Assembly (NCBI GenBank): GCA_038562165.1
Contig: JBCFAO010000001.1
Span: forward strand, 1-64,000
Source: WRMS01 sp038562165
GTDB lineage: Bacteria; Bacillota; Peptococcia; DRI-13; UBA5745
Reading direction: 5' to 3'
Length of the DNA: 64,000 nt
The position numbers and the translations under genes are program-made. Below the pieces are notes generated by a model that saw only the letters and a program-made list of their open reading frames with translations, had not been told where the DNA came from and did not search any database. Shown piece by piece: positions 9,202 through 18,084 of this stretch (the stretch's first letter is position 1; each line of letters begins with the position of its first letter).

Positions 9202-11016
9202 TTACGTTTTGAGTATGGATCGGCGGCGCATGGTGTTTTCAGACGGTTCTGCTGCCGGGGTATGAAGGATTCCTGTTCCGGCTGGCGGCTCCAGTATTTC
9301 CCCAGTTTCTTCATCCACCAGCATGCAGGCCGTGTGCTTGCGGACGATATTTTCCTCCAGCGCCTGCTTATCGGCATAGGCCACTTTCCGGTTTGCCTTT
9401 TCCTCCACGGTATAAGGCTCCCCGAAACGAATACCCCAATCAAGGAACAGCCGCAGCTTTGTCCGCATGGGATGGGTACCGGTTTTCATCACGACAAAGC
9501 TGCCCTTTGGAATGGATTTGAGTTCATCGGGCGTCATGAGCGGGCGCTCCATCATCTGCAAGGACTGGCTGGGGTCATTCTTTCCGCGGCTGATGCTGCC
9601 GCTCATCACAGTGCGGCTGCCCATTGCTTTGGAGAGTACCTCGGCAGTCTGGCTGTTGGGAGCGAAACCGCCGAAGATGGTGTCCTGGCAGTTGTCCTGC
9701 ACGATTTCACTGCCTTCTCTGCCGTAGTTCTTTTCGAGCTGTGCAAGGCTCTGGATGATTGGCACCAGAGTCAGGCGGCGAGAGCGTCCTGCCGAAAACA
9801 GGGGCAGGATGTCAAAGGGTGGCATGGTGCCCAGCTCGTCACAGAAGAGAACCACGCGGTTTTTCAGCTTGCCGCCGTTCTCGTCCGCTACAGAAAATAG
9901 CTCACGGGACAGGTTCTGGATCATAAGTCCGGCCATGAAGTTTTTTGTCTGATCTTCCTCCGGAAGAATTAAGAAGATGGCCGATTTCTCGTTCGCAAAG
10001 GTTTCGGCATCAATGGCGCTGTCAAAGCATAGCACCTGCTCCAGCTCGGAATCTAAAAAAGCGTTCAGACGCGACAGCACCGTGGACATAACCGACGCCA
10101 TCGCCTGCTCCGCACTGTTCAAGGCGGCGCCGGCAAACCAGCGGGCTTTGTGATCTCCGGGCAGTTTATTCATCAAAAGCTGAAACTGGCTCTTGCCCTT
10201 CACCTTAGATGGCTCCAGCAAATCCTGCACCAGCTTAAAAACGGAAATGATGTGCCGCTGCTCCTGCGGGTTTTCCTCGGTGGGCGGCAGATACTCGGCC
10301 AACAGAAGAATGACCGCTGTCAACAGCCCCTCGGCAGCATCGTAAAAGAACGCATTCTGACCATAGGTGGAAGCGTCCCCCTCCGGATTGACAATGGTCT
10401 TAGCCAAAATCTTAGCATACTTTTCCGCCTTGGCTCTGGCGGCCAGATTATTCGGCTCCTTGCGGCAGATATCCATGTAGCGGTTGATAAGGGTGAGCAG
10501 ATTGTTACCATCTGAGCGGCTGGGGTTCCGCAGGTCTATGACTGACACATTGTAACCATAGTAATTTTGAGCAATGCTTCCATAGTTTCGGGCGAGGTCA
10601 CCCTTGGTGTCCAATGCCAGAAAACTCATCCCACTGGCACAGGCGTATTCCATATTTGGGTATAAAAAGAACGCTGTTTTTCCTACGCCGGATGCGCCGA
10701 TCATCAAAATGTGAACATCGTCGGTATCCACCAATGCGGTGACCGCATTTTTCTCGCCCTTGCTTCCGAGTATGACTCCCTGCTCGGTAGGGAGGCTTTC
10801 GCCCCGCCTCCACAGCTCCGGCTGAAACGGAACGTGCTTATAGGTGTTTTTGATCTCCTGTTTTGATGCGAACCGTGCCGTACCATGCTGACCGTCACCC
10901 ACCGTGCGGGATTTGATGCCGTTTAAAGTATAATAATGCGCCAGCAGAGACAAGCCGCCGATGACGGCGAACATAATGGCTGCGGCGCCAATCAAGATGT
11001 AAACCTGAGATTGCAT
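9202..11016 (-). CDS. VirD4/TraG-family type IV coupling ATPase
   Basis: A 604-residue coupling protein. The N-terminus has one clear membrane segment (residues about 5-27). The Walker A motif GASGVGKTAFF is at about residue 110, and the Walker B-like segment RVVLFCDELGTMP at about 395. Length and order match TraG/VirD4 proteins, which link the relaxase-DNA complex to the secretion channel and pump the strand. AAGGAGG precedes the ATG. It lies downstream of the relaxase and TOPRIM genes. No VirB4, VirB6 or lytic transglycosylase gene follows in the window; the operon ends one gene later. The channel must be supplied by genes left of the window or by a helper element. Confidence 0.92.
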   Translation of the reverse strand: MQSQVYILIGAAAIMFAVIGGLSLLAHYYTLNGIKSRTVGDGQHGTARFASKQEIKNTYKHVPFQPELWRRGESLPTEQGVILGSKGEKNAVTALVDTDDVHILMIGASGVGKTAFFLYPNMEYACASGMSFLALDTKGDLARNYGSIAQNYYGYNVSVIDLRNPSRSDGNNLLTLINRYMDICRKEPNNLAARAKAEKYAKILAKTIVNPEGDASTYGQNAFFYDAAEGLLTAVILLLAEYLPPTEENPQEQRHIISVFKLVQDLLEPSKVKGKSQFQLLMNKLPGDHKARWFAGAALNSAEQAMASVMSTVLSRLNAFLDSELEQVLCFDSAIDAETFANEKSAIFLILPEEDQTKNFMAGLMIQNLSRELFSVADENGGKLKNRVVLFCDELGTMPPFDILPLFSAGRSRRLTLVPIIQSLAQLEKNYGREGSEIVQDNCQDTIFGGFAPNSQTAEVLSKAMGSRTVMSGSISRGKNDPSQSLQMMERPLMTPDELKSIPKGSFVVMKTGTHPMRTKLRLFLDWGIRFGEPYTVEEKANRKVAYADKQALEENIVRKHTACMLVDEETGEILEPPAGTGILHTPAAEPSENTMRRRSILKT

Positions 11017-11082
11017 AGAGATCCTCCTTATTCTTCTGACGACTTGAAATGTCAGAAGCGGAGGTGGTGCTATTGTCGGGCA

Positions 11083-12501
11083 TTACATGGACATCTTCAT
11101 TTCCTGATTCTGCTCCATCTTTTGCCGATGTTTCTCCAGCAGGATTGCGCCCTTGAGACCGTGGGCGGCAATGTGTTCATAGCACTCCGCCAGCTTTTCC
11201 TTTTCGGCGGCGGACACCATACGCTCATAGCCCCGCAGAGCCATGATGTCGGATTCCAGTAAATCCAGCCGGGTTTTCAGATGCCCACGGTTTTCATAGG
11301 TTCTGAACCCATCCCGGAGCCTTGCCTGTACATCGGAGAGATTCCGTCCGCGATCCATCTGCCGGTACTCTCTCTCCGCGCTAGCCATCGCTTGGCGACA
11401 CATCTCCCGCAGGCAATCATCCGCCTCGGAAAACTGTCCCCAATGCAGATGGGAGCGCACTTTCACGAGCATGGCAGACAGGGTATCCGCAGAGCAGTTT
11501 GTTTTTTCAGGCACTCCCGATGCCACAAGCTGCCGGCAGATTTCATCCCTGAGTACATGCTGGGGATGTTCCTCCGCGGAGATGGCCGGCAAGCCGTGGC
11601 TTGCCTTGATATCCTCGTTCCAGTCCTTGTGTATGGACAACTCGCTTTCACAGGCAATCCCTTTCGCAGACAGCAGGTCTTGGTACTTCTCTGATGCTTC
11701 GATTCCCGCCTCGTCATGGTCCAGGCACAGCACCACACGGTTGAGGTTCGGATGCAACTCCAGCATCTTCAGCAGGGCGTAGCCCGACGTACCGCAGAGC
11801 GCCACATAGCTGTGGCTCTGCCAGTCCTGGGGATGCAGAGTGATGTAGGACAGCAGGTCGATGGGCGCCTCAAACACATAGAGCCGGTCGCCTGTGCCGA
11901 TGTGGTGAAAGCTGTAGCTTGGATTGCAGCTATCCACGTTGCCTTTGAAGCCGGGTCCATCGGTATAGAGCCCCCGCTTGTGAGCATGGCGGGGCACACC
12001 GTTTTCATCGTATCCCACAAAGACCGCATTGTGGTACTCCTTCGTGCCGTCCCTGGATTTCTCACAGCTCTCGTACAGGAGCTTCGCTTTGGCAAAGTAA
12101 CTAACCACCTCGCGGTCGATGAGCCTTGTTTTTGTAAGGTAGGCATAGACACGGCGCATATCGCTGTGAGGATTCGGAAGGGCGAAGGGCTGTTTCAGTT
12201 CCGGCTGCTTTTGGGAGGCGGGACGATAAACCTCACCCTGCTCACCGCCCAGCAGCATGGTCATCGCCTCCGGGAAAGACAGTCCATAGAACTGCCGCAC
12301 GAAGTCAATGGCATACCCTCCGCTCTCCGCAGAATGATCATACCACTCATTTCCCCGGACGGTGATGCTGCGGTCGGACGCCAGTCGCTTATCCCGGCCG
12401 CTGGGAATCAGCTTCTCACCGCGCCGCTGGAGAAAGTCTACAAGATCCACATTGTTGGCACGGTACTTCTGCTCATCCGTAAAATACACATAGACACCCA
12501 T
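11083..12501 (-). CDS. DUF3991/TOPRIM-domain protein (primase-like)
   Basis: A 472-residue protein. The N-terminal third resembles the DUF3991/zinc-less primase-type domain of mobile-element proteins (segment RGNEWYDHSAESGGYAIDFV). A TOPRIM domain follows at about residues 205-300, with the first acidic motif in LYVFEAPIDLLSY and the DxD-like motif in VVLCLDHDEAGIEA. The C-terminal 150 residues are helical. TOPRIM folds occur in DnaG primases and topoisomerases; in elements of this class the protein is thought to prime the transferred strand. GGAGG precedes the ATG. It stands between the relaxase and coupling-protein genes. The fold is clear; the enzymatic activity is inferred. Confidence 0.85.
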   Translation of the reverse strand: MGVYVYFTDEQKYRANNVDLVDFLQRRGEKLIPSGRDKRLASDRSITVRGNEWYDHSAESGGYAIDFVRQFYGLSFPEAMTMLLGGEQGEVYRPASQKQPELKQPFALPNPHSDMRRVYAYLTKTRLIDREVVSYFAKAKLLYESCEKSRDGTKEYHNAVFVGYDENGVPRHAHKRGLYTDGPGFKGNVDSCNPSYSFHHIGTGDRLYVFEAPIDLLSYITLHPQDWQSHSYVALCGTSGYALLKMLELHPNLNRVVLCLDHDEAGIEASEKYQDLLSAKGIACESELSIHKDWNEDIKASHGLPAISAEEHPQHVLRDEICRQLVASGVPEKTNCSADTLSAMLVKVRSHLHWGQFSEADDCLREMCRQAMASAEREYRQMDRGRNLSDVQARLRDGFRTYENRGHLKTRLDLLESDIMALRGYERMVSAAEKEKLAECYEHIAAHGLKGAILLEKHRQKMEQNQEMKMSM

Positions 12502-12512
12502 AGATGCACCTC

Positions 12513-12632
12513 CTACCTGTGGCGATTGCCGATTCTATGAAAAAAAGCCGCCCTTTTTACAGGACGGCAATGGTTCTGGAGCAATTTCCCATTGATGGGC
12601 TGCTGCTTGATTTTATTTTTCTGTTTCTTCAC
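12513..12632 (-). CDS. Possible 39-residue basic peptide
   Basis: A GTG at 12632, with TTGGAGGATCACC before it, opens a 39-codon frame rich in lysine and asparagine that ends 11 bases before the TOPRIM gene. The ribosome binding site is good, but the second half of the frame coincides with a hairpin that looks like an intrinsic terminator. It is either a real small protein or a by-product of that structure. Confidence 0.4.
   Translation of the reverse strand: MKKQKNKIKQQPINGKLLQNHCRPVKRAAFFHRIGNRHR
12540..12568 (-). terminator. Hairpin with T-run inside the operon
   Basis: On the minus strand GCCGTCC pairs with GGGCGGC around a short loop, and seven T follow. It stands between the relaxase and TOPRIM genes, so it may reduce rather than stop downstream expression. 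Confidence 0.55.
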
Positions 12633-12648
12633 GGTGATCCTCCAATCG

Positions 12649-15525
12649 TTATAGCGACATAGTCTGTTCGTGGTCCCCCTGGGCATGACCGGCCGCACGC
12701 TTTTTCTCATTCAGCTTGAGGCGCCGTTTTCGGTCAATGCGAGGGCCGGGCGGCTTTAAGGGCGGCGTGTTGTCAGAAAAAATACGGCTCATGTGATTCA
12801 GGAGCCGTGTCCCCGCCAGCAGGACGGAGGGGTCTTTAAAGCTATCCATATGGTCGAGGAAAAACTGAGCGTAAATATTGCCCTGGGCGGCAGAAAGGGT
12901 AAACCAGCGGACAGCGGCTTCTTTGTCTTTCGGGACATCCTTTCCCATAAGGTACAGCTTGCCGAGGGTATACTGCGCATATTGATTGCCTTGTTCTGCG
13001 GCGGCAGTCAGAAACCCAAGGGCTGCCTGTACATCCTTTGGCACATCCTCGCCCATGAGGTAAATCTTGCCGAGCCGGTATTGTGCAAACTGATTTCCCT
13101 GACCGGCAGACCGTTTCAGGTATTCCACAGCTTTGGGGATATCCTTCGGAACATCCTCTCCTTTGAAGTAGAGGACGCCGAGGGCGTATTCCGCAAACTG
13201 ATTTTTTCTGTCCGCGGCAAAGGTCAGCCAGCGGACGGCGGACTCCACATCTTTGAGAATACCCTCGCCGCCAAGGTAGAGCTTGCCGAGCCGGTATGCG
13301 GCAAAGTCATTGTCCTGTTTTGCCGACAGGGTATAGAGCCGTACCGCCTCGGAAATATTCTGCGGAACATGCTGTCCCTTTTCATAGAGCTTGCCGAGAA
13401 AATATGCAGCATAGGGATTCTCATCCTCCACCGCTTTGCTGAGATAGCCAAGGGCTTTCTCAACATCCTGCGGCGATGCTTTTTCATCCGAGAGGATGAG
13501 CTTGGCAAGCTGGTAGCAGGCAAATGTGTTTCCCACGGATGCCGCCTTTTCAAAGTATTCTTTTGCCCTGGCTTCATTCTTGTCAGTACCAACACCATTC
13601 AGAAGCATCCAGCCAAGACGGTATTGGAGCTTATCATCATGGCCCTTTTCCTCCAGAGAAACAAAGCCGAGAAAGGCTTCTTGAAATCGGCGGTCAGCGT
13701 CCTGCTGATTTTTTTTACAGCCTATTCCATCCCGCAGCATTTTACCCAACTCAAAGCTGGCATAGGGAAAGCTCTGATCCGCCGAGCGGGTATAGAGGGC
13801 AAAGGCAGTTTCATGATTCTGTTCCACGCCCTTACCGTGGTAATACAACCCGCCAAGGGAATACTGAGCATACTTATACTTTGCATTCGCGGAGACGGTG
13901 AGCCAATCGGCCGCCTGCAGATAGTCCTGCTCGGTGCCAAGCCCTGCGGCAACCATTTTGCCGATTCGATATTCGGTGTATTTCCACGGCTTTTCTTCCT
14001 CGGCGGCATGGAAAACGGCAAGGGCTCTTTCATACCAGCAGTATGCTTCCCCGGCGTCCGCTTCGCAGCCAAGACCATCGGCGGTCATTCGGCCAAGGTC
14101 ATACAGCGCAAGCGGATTATCTTCACCTGCTTCCGCAAGGAAGATTTCACGGGCTTTTTCAAAGTCCTGCGGGATTTCGGCATCCTCATCGCCGTGCAGG
14201 TATTTCTTTGCCAGCTTGTAGTCCTCCGTCCACCAGGAGTCAGAGGATTCCTTGCCGTCAGAGTTTTTTTCCCTTGTGGACCGACCCTCATCATCTGCCG
14301 ACTCCTGATCTTCTTCATCCTCCGTGTCGGCGGAGGGTATCTCCAGATCATTCTCCGGCTCCGGAAGAGCGGTTTCCACGGATGCCGGTTCTTCGAAGGT
14401 CATGGTCCCAAGGCGCAAGGTTTCCTGAATGACCATGTTGCGGATGGGCTTAAAATCATCACAGCGGGAAAGAGGCGGCGGCTCGGCTGGGGTTTCGGTA
14501 TAGATGGATTCGATCCTGCCCCTGGTTTCCCACCACAGGCGGTAGGCTTCCGCGACACGACTGTCCTGCGCCAGCTCATCCACGATTTCGTCCACGATAT
14601 TTTTCAGCTCTGCCTTGAGGTATCCATACTGTTTTTTGCCGCCAACCGTTTGCAGACGCTCGGCAAGGTGTGTGATGAGCTGCTCCATGCGGTCGCTCTG
14701 CAAAATACCCCCTTTCATCTGACGGATTAACCCCCGCAGGGACTCGGCCGCCTGTTCTTTCAGGTCATCCCGCCGCTGGGATTTTTCACCGTAGAGCGGA
14801 ATGAGCTCCTGACGGAAGATATCATTCGCCAGCGAGGACTTCATTTTTTTAATGCCCTGCCTGGTGAGGTATCCCTCTTTGGGGTCGGTGCTATAGCAGA
14901 GCATATGGACATGGGGATGGTGGCTTTCATTATGAAAGGCAGCGTACCATTTCAGATGGTCCGGATGGATTTTCAGATTCTCCGCAATCTCCAAAGCCTT
15001 GGAGGAAAGCAGGGCCTTCCATGCAAGCGCATTGTCATACCCCAGCCGGGAGGCATCCTCACGCCGGAGAGAAATAATCGGCATCCACACATTTCCGGTA
15101 TATACGGACAGCTCATCCGCAACTTGATTTAAGACCAGTGGATCATCGCCGCCCGTGAACAGACCGTGGCTGTCAAACTTTTCGACGCGGGGACGGTTGG
15201 CAATGTAGTCCAGATATTTTTCCCGGTCACCGATTTTATCCAGATGCTGTTCCAGCGCTATGGTGATAAACTCCGAGGCGTTTTCCCGGTTCGGATATGC
15301 CAGATAGTCCTCGTACTCGAACAGCTCTCTGGTGTCGGGAAACTCCCGGAGGATTTCTGTGACGAGAGCCTGCTGTTTTTTCGTGGCGTGCCAAAGCTCA
15401 CGGCCGTTCTTTATTTTATCCACACCGTCACGGGTGGCAATATACTTGACCAGGTTATTCAGATGGGCGGCTGTTTTTTCGCTTCCGCCTTTGAGGTAAC
15501 CGTTTTTTATAACGATGCGAGCCAT
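12649..15525 (-). CDS. MobP-type (MobP3/MobL-like) relaxase with C-terminal Sel1 repeats
   Basis: A 958-residue relaxase. The N-terminal part (about 1-260) carries a starting segment typical of MobP3/MobL proteins (MARIVIKNGYLKGG) and the three-histidine region FHNESHHPHVHMLCYS, which binds the metal that activates nicking. A helical part and an acidic linker (about 380-430) follow. Residues about 440-900 are a tandem series of at least ten Sel1-like helical repeats of roughly 36 residues, each with a variant of YxLGxLYxxGxGVxxD. Sel1 repeats are protein-binding solenoids. The ATG overlaps the stop of the RHH gene (TAATG), so the two are translationally coupled. The enzyme should cut oriT and pilot the strand; the repeat tail may bind a transfer or host factor. 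Confidence 0.88.
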   Translation of the reverse strand: MARIVIKNGYLKGGSEKTAAHLNNLVKYIATRDGVDKIKNGRELWHATKKQQALVTEILREFPDTRELFEYEDYLAYPNRENASEFITIALEQHLDKIGDREKYLDYIANRPRVEKFDSHGLFTGGDDPLVLNQVADELSVYTGNVWMPIISLRREDASRLGYDNALAWKALLSSKALEIAENLKIHPDHLKWYAAFHNESHHPHVHMLCYSTDPKEGYLTRQGIKKMKSSLANDIFRQELIPLYGEKSQRRDDLKEQAAESLRGLIRQMKGGILQSDRMEQLITHLAERLQTVGGKKQYGYLKAELKNIVDEIVDELAQDSRVAEAYRLWWETRGRIESIYTETPAEPPPLSRCDDFKPIRNMVIQETLRLGTMTFEEPASVETALPEPENDLEIPSADTEDEEDQESADDEGRSTREKNSDGKESSDSWWTEDYKLAKKYLHGDEDAEIPQDFEKAREIFLAEAGEDNPLALYDLGRMTADGLGCEADAGEAYCWYERALAVFHAAEEEKPWKYTEYRIGKMVAAGLGTEQDYLQAADWLTVSANAKYKYAQYSLGGLYYHGKGVEQNHETAFALYTRSADQSFPYASFELGKMLRDGIGCKKNQQDADRRFQEAFLGFVSLEEKGHDDKLQYRLGWMLLNGVGTDKNEARAKEYFEKAASVGNTFACYQLAKLILSDEKASPQDVEKALGYLSKAVEDENPYAAYFLGKLYEKGQHVPQNISEAVRLYTLSAKQDNDFAAYRLGKLYLGGEGILKDVESAVRWLTFAADRKNQFAEYALGVLYFKGEDVPKDIPKAVEYLKRSAGQGNQFAQYRLGKIYLMGEDVPKDVQAALGFLTAAAEQGNQYAQYTLGKLYLMGKDVPKDKEAAVRWFTLSAAQGNIYAQFFLDHMDSFKDPSVLLAGTRLLNHMSRIFSDNTPPLKPPGPRIDRKRRLKLNEKKRAAGHAQGDHEQTMSL

Positions 15526-15941
15526 TATTCTTCATCATCCGCTCTGCTCTGAAAGTCCACCGCATCATCCAGACGGATTTTGCCCCTGGTCTTTTTCACC
15601 TCGGCAACGCAGCGGCCGCGAAGCCGGTGCAATTCATCGTCTGTGATATTGAGGGTGGTTGCCAGCAGGTGCATCATCATACTGATCTCCACCGACAGCC
15701 GGAAGAGGTTGGCCGCCACCCGGTTCTCGGTTTTCTGCAAAGTTCCCTCAACGGACGAGAGCAGGGCTTTGGAAAGGTAGGAGGTGATGTCCTCCGACCC
15801 AAGGTAGCCCATGTAAAAGCCAAGTGCTTTCTCAATAAACTCGCTGCGGCTTTTGCAGTTGTCCTTTTCCAGCCAGCCGTCCATCCGGTCCATCGTTTCG
15901 GGGTACATCCAGACGGCGGTTCTTTCCTTGTTGTTTTTCAT
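15525..15941 (-). CDS. Ribbon-helix-helix relaxosome protein
   Basis: A 138-residue protein with an N-terminal ribbon-helix-helix: a beta-strand in RTAVWMYPETMDRM, then helices including CKSRSEFIEKALGFYMGYL. The C-terminal part is helical. MobC/CopG-like proteins of this kind bind oriT and help the relaxase open the nick site. AGGAGG lies eight bases before the ATG at 15941; an in-frame TTG at 15947 is less likely. It is directly upstream of, and coupled to, the relaxase gene, which fixes its role fairly well. Confidence 0.8.
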   Translation of the reverse strand: MKNNKERTAVWMYPETMDRMDGWLEKDNCKSRSEFIEKALGFYMGYLGSEDITSYLSKALLSSVEGTLQKTENRVAANLFRLSVEISMMMHLLATTLNITDDELHRLRGRCVAEVKKTRGKIRLDDAVDFQSRADDEE

Positions 15942-16081
15942 CGGCAAATCCTCCTAACGCCTGCCGTCTACCCCGGAGGTGACGGTCAGAAAGCCTTTGT
16001 TTTCCTGTAGTTTCTCTGATTTCGACCACCCCGGCTGTGACAAACCCGCAATCCGACCACCTCATGGGGAAGTGCGAAAAA

Positions 16082-16363
16082 CGCCCAGCACTGCTGGGCG
16101 AAGTGGGCGGCGGGCGGTCGCTTGCGACCACCCGCCTTTCTCCTGCTCTCTTTTCGACCGTAGAGGCCGCATGGGGGTTCTGTATGCTTTGGCTGGGAAG
16201 CGGGTTCCTGACAGCTCCGCACAAAGCCCCCACAATCGGTTTTAGCCTATTCTATGGGTAAACCCTGCCACCAGCCCCGCAAAAGCCCACACGGGGGCGG
16301 ACAGGTGGCAAGGGTGGGGAATCTCCCCCTGACGAAAGCGTCAGCCCGGATTTCTCCGGGCTG
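16082..16363. other. Candidate origin of transfer (cluster of hairpins)
   Basis: The 450-base gap upstream of the relaxosome genes has no convincing gene but four inverted repeats. They are CGCCCAGCA-N-TGCTGGGCG (16082-16100), a 13-bp stem with one mismatch (16109-16136), CTGACG-N4-CGTCAG (16329-16344) and CAGCCCGG-N6-CCGGGCTG (16342-16363, overlapping the previous one). Such structure next to relaxase genes is typical of oriT. The nick site cannot be pointed to by eye. Confidence 0.5.
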
Positions 16364-16393
16364 ACCATATTCGGGAGCAGGATGTCCATTCTT

Positions 16394-16831
16394 TTATGCA
16401 GCCGTGCAGCGGGGGTCGGTGAGCCATTCTTCCAAGCCCATGTATTCAGCCAAAAATCTGGCGCAGTTGAAAATTTCGACTTGCTTGTCCTTCGTATCCA
16501 GGCGGGTTGCTGTTTCAAAAAGTCCCCACAGCACGGATATCGGGGTGCAGTCTGCATGATGTTCAGGGATTTTTTCTTCTGTAGGTTGCGGTGCCGGCTC
16601 CCCCTGCGCCTCGCAGCGAGTGGCCTCTCGCTCGGCGGCAATCAGCGTTTTGCTCTTGGCGAGTATCTCTTGAGACAGGTCCCACGCTTCGGCAACCAAG
16701 CTGATAGCGGATTCCAGCATGCTGACCTCTGAGTCATCCGGATCGCCTATCACGTAGAATAGGTCAAGGGCATTGATCGTCAGGGAGTTGAGCAGGTCGT
16801 TGCCCGTAAGAGAAAATGTTGCACGTTCCAT
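16394..16831 (-). CDS. Conserved-looking element protein of unknown function
   Basis: A 145-residue acidic protein with no motif I recognize. The sequence is mainly helical (for example DLLNSLTINALDLFYVIG, and EIFNCARFLAEYMGLEEWL near the end), with a Pro/Glu-rich break in the middle. AGGAGG precedes the ATG. It lies between the hipBA-like genes and the candidate oriT, a position where Clostridiales elements usually carry small conserved hypothetical proteins. Soluble, probably cytoplasmic. Calling it a gene is well supported by the start signal and length. Confidence 0.65.
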   Translation of the reverse strand: MERATFSLTGNDLLNSLTINALDLFYVIGDPDDSEVSMLESAISLVAEAWDLSQEILAKSKTLIAAEREATRCEAQGEPAPQPTEEKIPEHHADCTPISVLWGLFETATRLDTKDKQVEIFNCARFLAEYMGLEEWLTDPRCTAA

Positions 16832-16956
16832 TTGGTATCCTCCTGTAAAATTTTAGTGTCGGCTTAGGCCGCAAGCACACAATACCCAGTTGGGCTGGCA
16901 ATAGCAAGCTGAAAAATCAATAAAATTCAGGTTGTGATGGCAGCATTAGCAATAAA

Positions 16957-17042
16957 GCGCCTTGCTTTCCGGTGTTTGTGCCGAGGTATTGGTTGTGTGT
17001 TTTTCGGGTTTCCGTGCCGTCCGGTGATAGGAAACAAGGCGC
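16957..17042. repeat. Large imperfect inverted repeat
   Basis: GCGCCTTGCTTTCC at 16957-16970 pairs with GGAAACAAGGCGC at 17030-17042, with one bulged base, around a 59-base interior. It is the first of two large hairpins in the 323-base gap between the unknown element gene and hipA. Confidence 0.55.
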
Positions 17043-17086
17043 TCCTATGCCTGAAAAAGCTATCATGCCGATGCTCGCTCCAATCC

Positions 17087-17156
17087 GAGCCACCACAGAA
17101 AAAAAACGCCATGCCCTTCTCTCAAAAGGGATGGCGCTTTCTTTCTGTGGTGGCTC
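17087..17156 (-). terminator. Long bidirectional terminator after hipA
   Basis: A near-perfect 30-bp inverted repeat runs from 17087 to 17156. Its inner part, read on the minus strand, is GCGCCATCCCTT-loop-AAGGGCATGGCG followed by eight T. The outer arm touches the stop codon of the HipA-like gene. It should end the hipBA transcript and insulate it from the mobilization genes. Confidence 0.75.
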
Positions 17157-18084
17157 ACATGGTGAGGTTCTGTCCGGTCTGCTCCTGGGTGTTCTGTTCC
17201 ATAGCGAGGAGTTGCTCCATGCTGTAATCAAGGATTTTTGCTTTGCGCTCATGAAGCATGACCCGGAAAAATTCTTTCTGCACCGGCAGCAGTGCCGGCG
17301 TTTCCTCCACAATTTGATCGAGCTGTTCCATGTCGATCCGGCTGTAAACGCGCTTTAGGGCTGCGTTGCAATCTTCGTTCTTCAGAGAGGAAATGAAGTC
17401 AAAGTACGGGATTTTTTGGCCGTTTTCCTCAATGGCCGACGCCGGAAATGTGAAGATGCGCTTGTTGATTTCATCCTCGCTGTCAAGCACAGCCCGCATA
17501 TTTTCTGCCGCAAGCTGCGGGTAAAGGCAGGAGCCGCAGTCATACACCGGCGCAATTTCAGCGGTTTGGAGCCGCTCATCCACAAGGATGCCCCAATTAC
17601 CGTTGTGCCGGTCGAAGTTTCCAAGGAGCGCGTCTGCGATAAACATCTCCCAAAAGAAGTCCCGAAGCTGATCCGGTGGCAGCAGGGTTTGTTCTTCAAT
17701 CGCCTGTAAAATAGAGGTCAGCTCTTTACCGTATCCGCTCTGCTCGCTGTCGATGCAGGTGTTTTTCAGATGGGCAAATTCTATCAGCTTCTTGCCGTCC
17801 TCGGTAAAGTCACCGCAGGCTACCACTGTTTTTTCCTTGCCCCGGCTATCGGTATAGGTACCAAGGAGGGTTTCCTGTGTCCGAAAGCCCAGGGCTTCAA
17901 AGATGTGGCAGGCCAGATATTCGCTGATGCAGCCATTGGTATAGCTCATCTCCCTGTTGCGGCTGGGCCGGGGAGGGAACTTCAGCATATAGCTTTTATC
18001 GCCGTAGCGGACATTGATCTTGTTGCCGTTTGCCCCGCCGTAAGCCTTAAATTTGTTCACCACACAGGGTGTGAAATCAATCAT
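17155..18084 (-). CDS. HipA-like serine/threonine kinase (toxin candidate)
   Basis: A 309-residue kinase of the HipA/CtkA type. Visible signatures are an ATP-site lysine in KSYMLKFPPRP (about residue 33), the catalytic loop GNFDRHNGNWGIL (about residue 157) with the Asp and Asn of DRHxxN, and a metal-binding aspartate in APVYDCGS. HipA kinases phosphorylate aminoacyl-tRNA synthetases or other targets and arrest growth. At 309 residues it lacks the usual N-subdomain 1 of E. coli HipA (440 residues), like the split or short HipT/CtkA forms. It overlaps the preceding HipB-like gene by eight bases. A toxin role follows from this pairing; the substrate is unknown. Confidence 0.82.
   Translation of the reverse strand: MIDFTPCVVNKFKAYGGANGNKINVRYGDKSYMLKFPPRPSRNREMSYTNGCISEYLACHIFEALGFRTQETLLGTYTDSRGKEKTVVACGDFTEDGKKLIEFAHLKNTCIDSEQSGYGKELTSILQAIEEQTLLPPDQLRDFFWEMFIADALLGNFDRHNGNWGILVDERLQTAEIAPVYDCGSCLYPQLAAENMRAVLDSEDEINKRIFTFPASAIEENGQKIPYFDFISSLKNEDCNAALKRVYSRIDMEQLDQIVEETPALLPVQKEFFRVMLHERKAKILDYSMEQLLAMEQNTQEQTGQNLTM

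Noticed and set aside
12793..14730. A 645-codon open frame on the plus strand opposite the relaxase gene
   Set aside because: It mirrors the Sel1 repeats of the relaxase, has no ribosome binding site, and its translation is repetitive without domain logic. It is a by-product of the repeat codon pattern.
15986..16261. Small open frames on both strands in the gap before the relaxosome genes
   Set aside because: They overlap the inverted repeats, have no ribosome binding sites and show no similarity to known small proteins.
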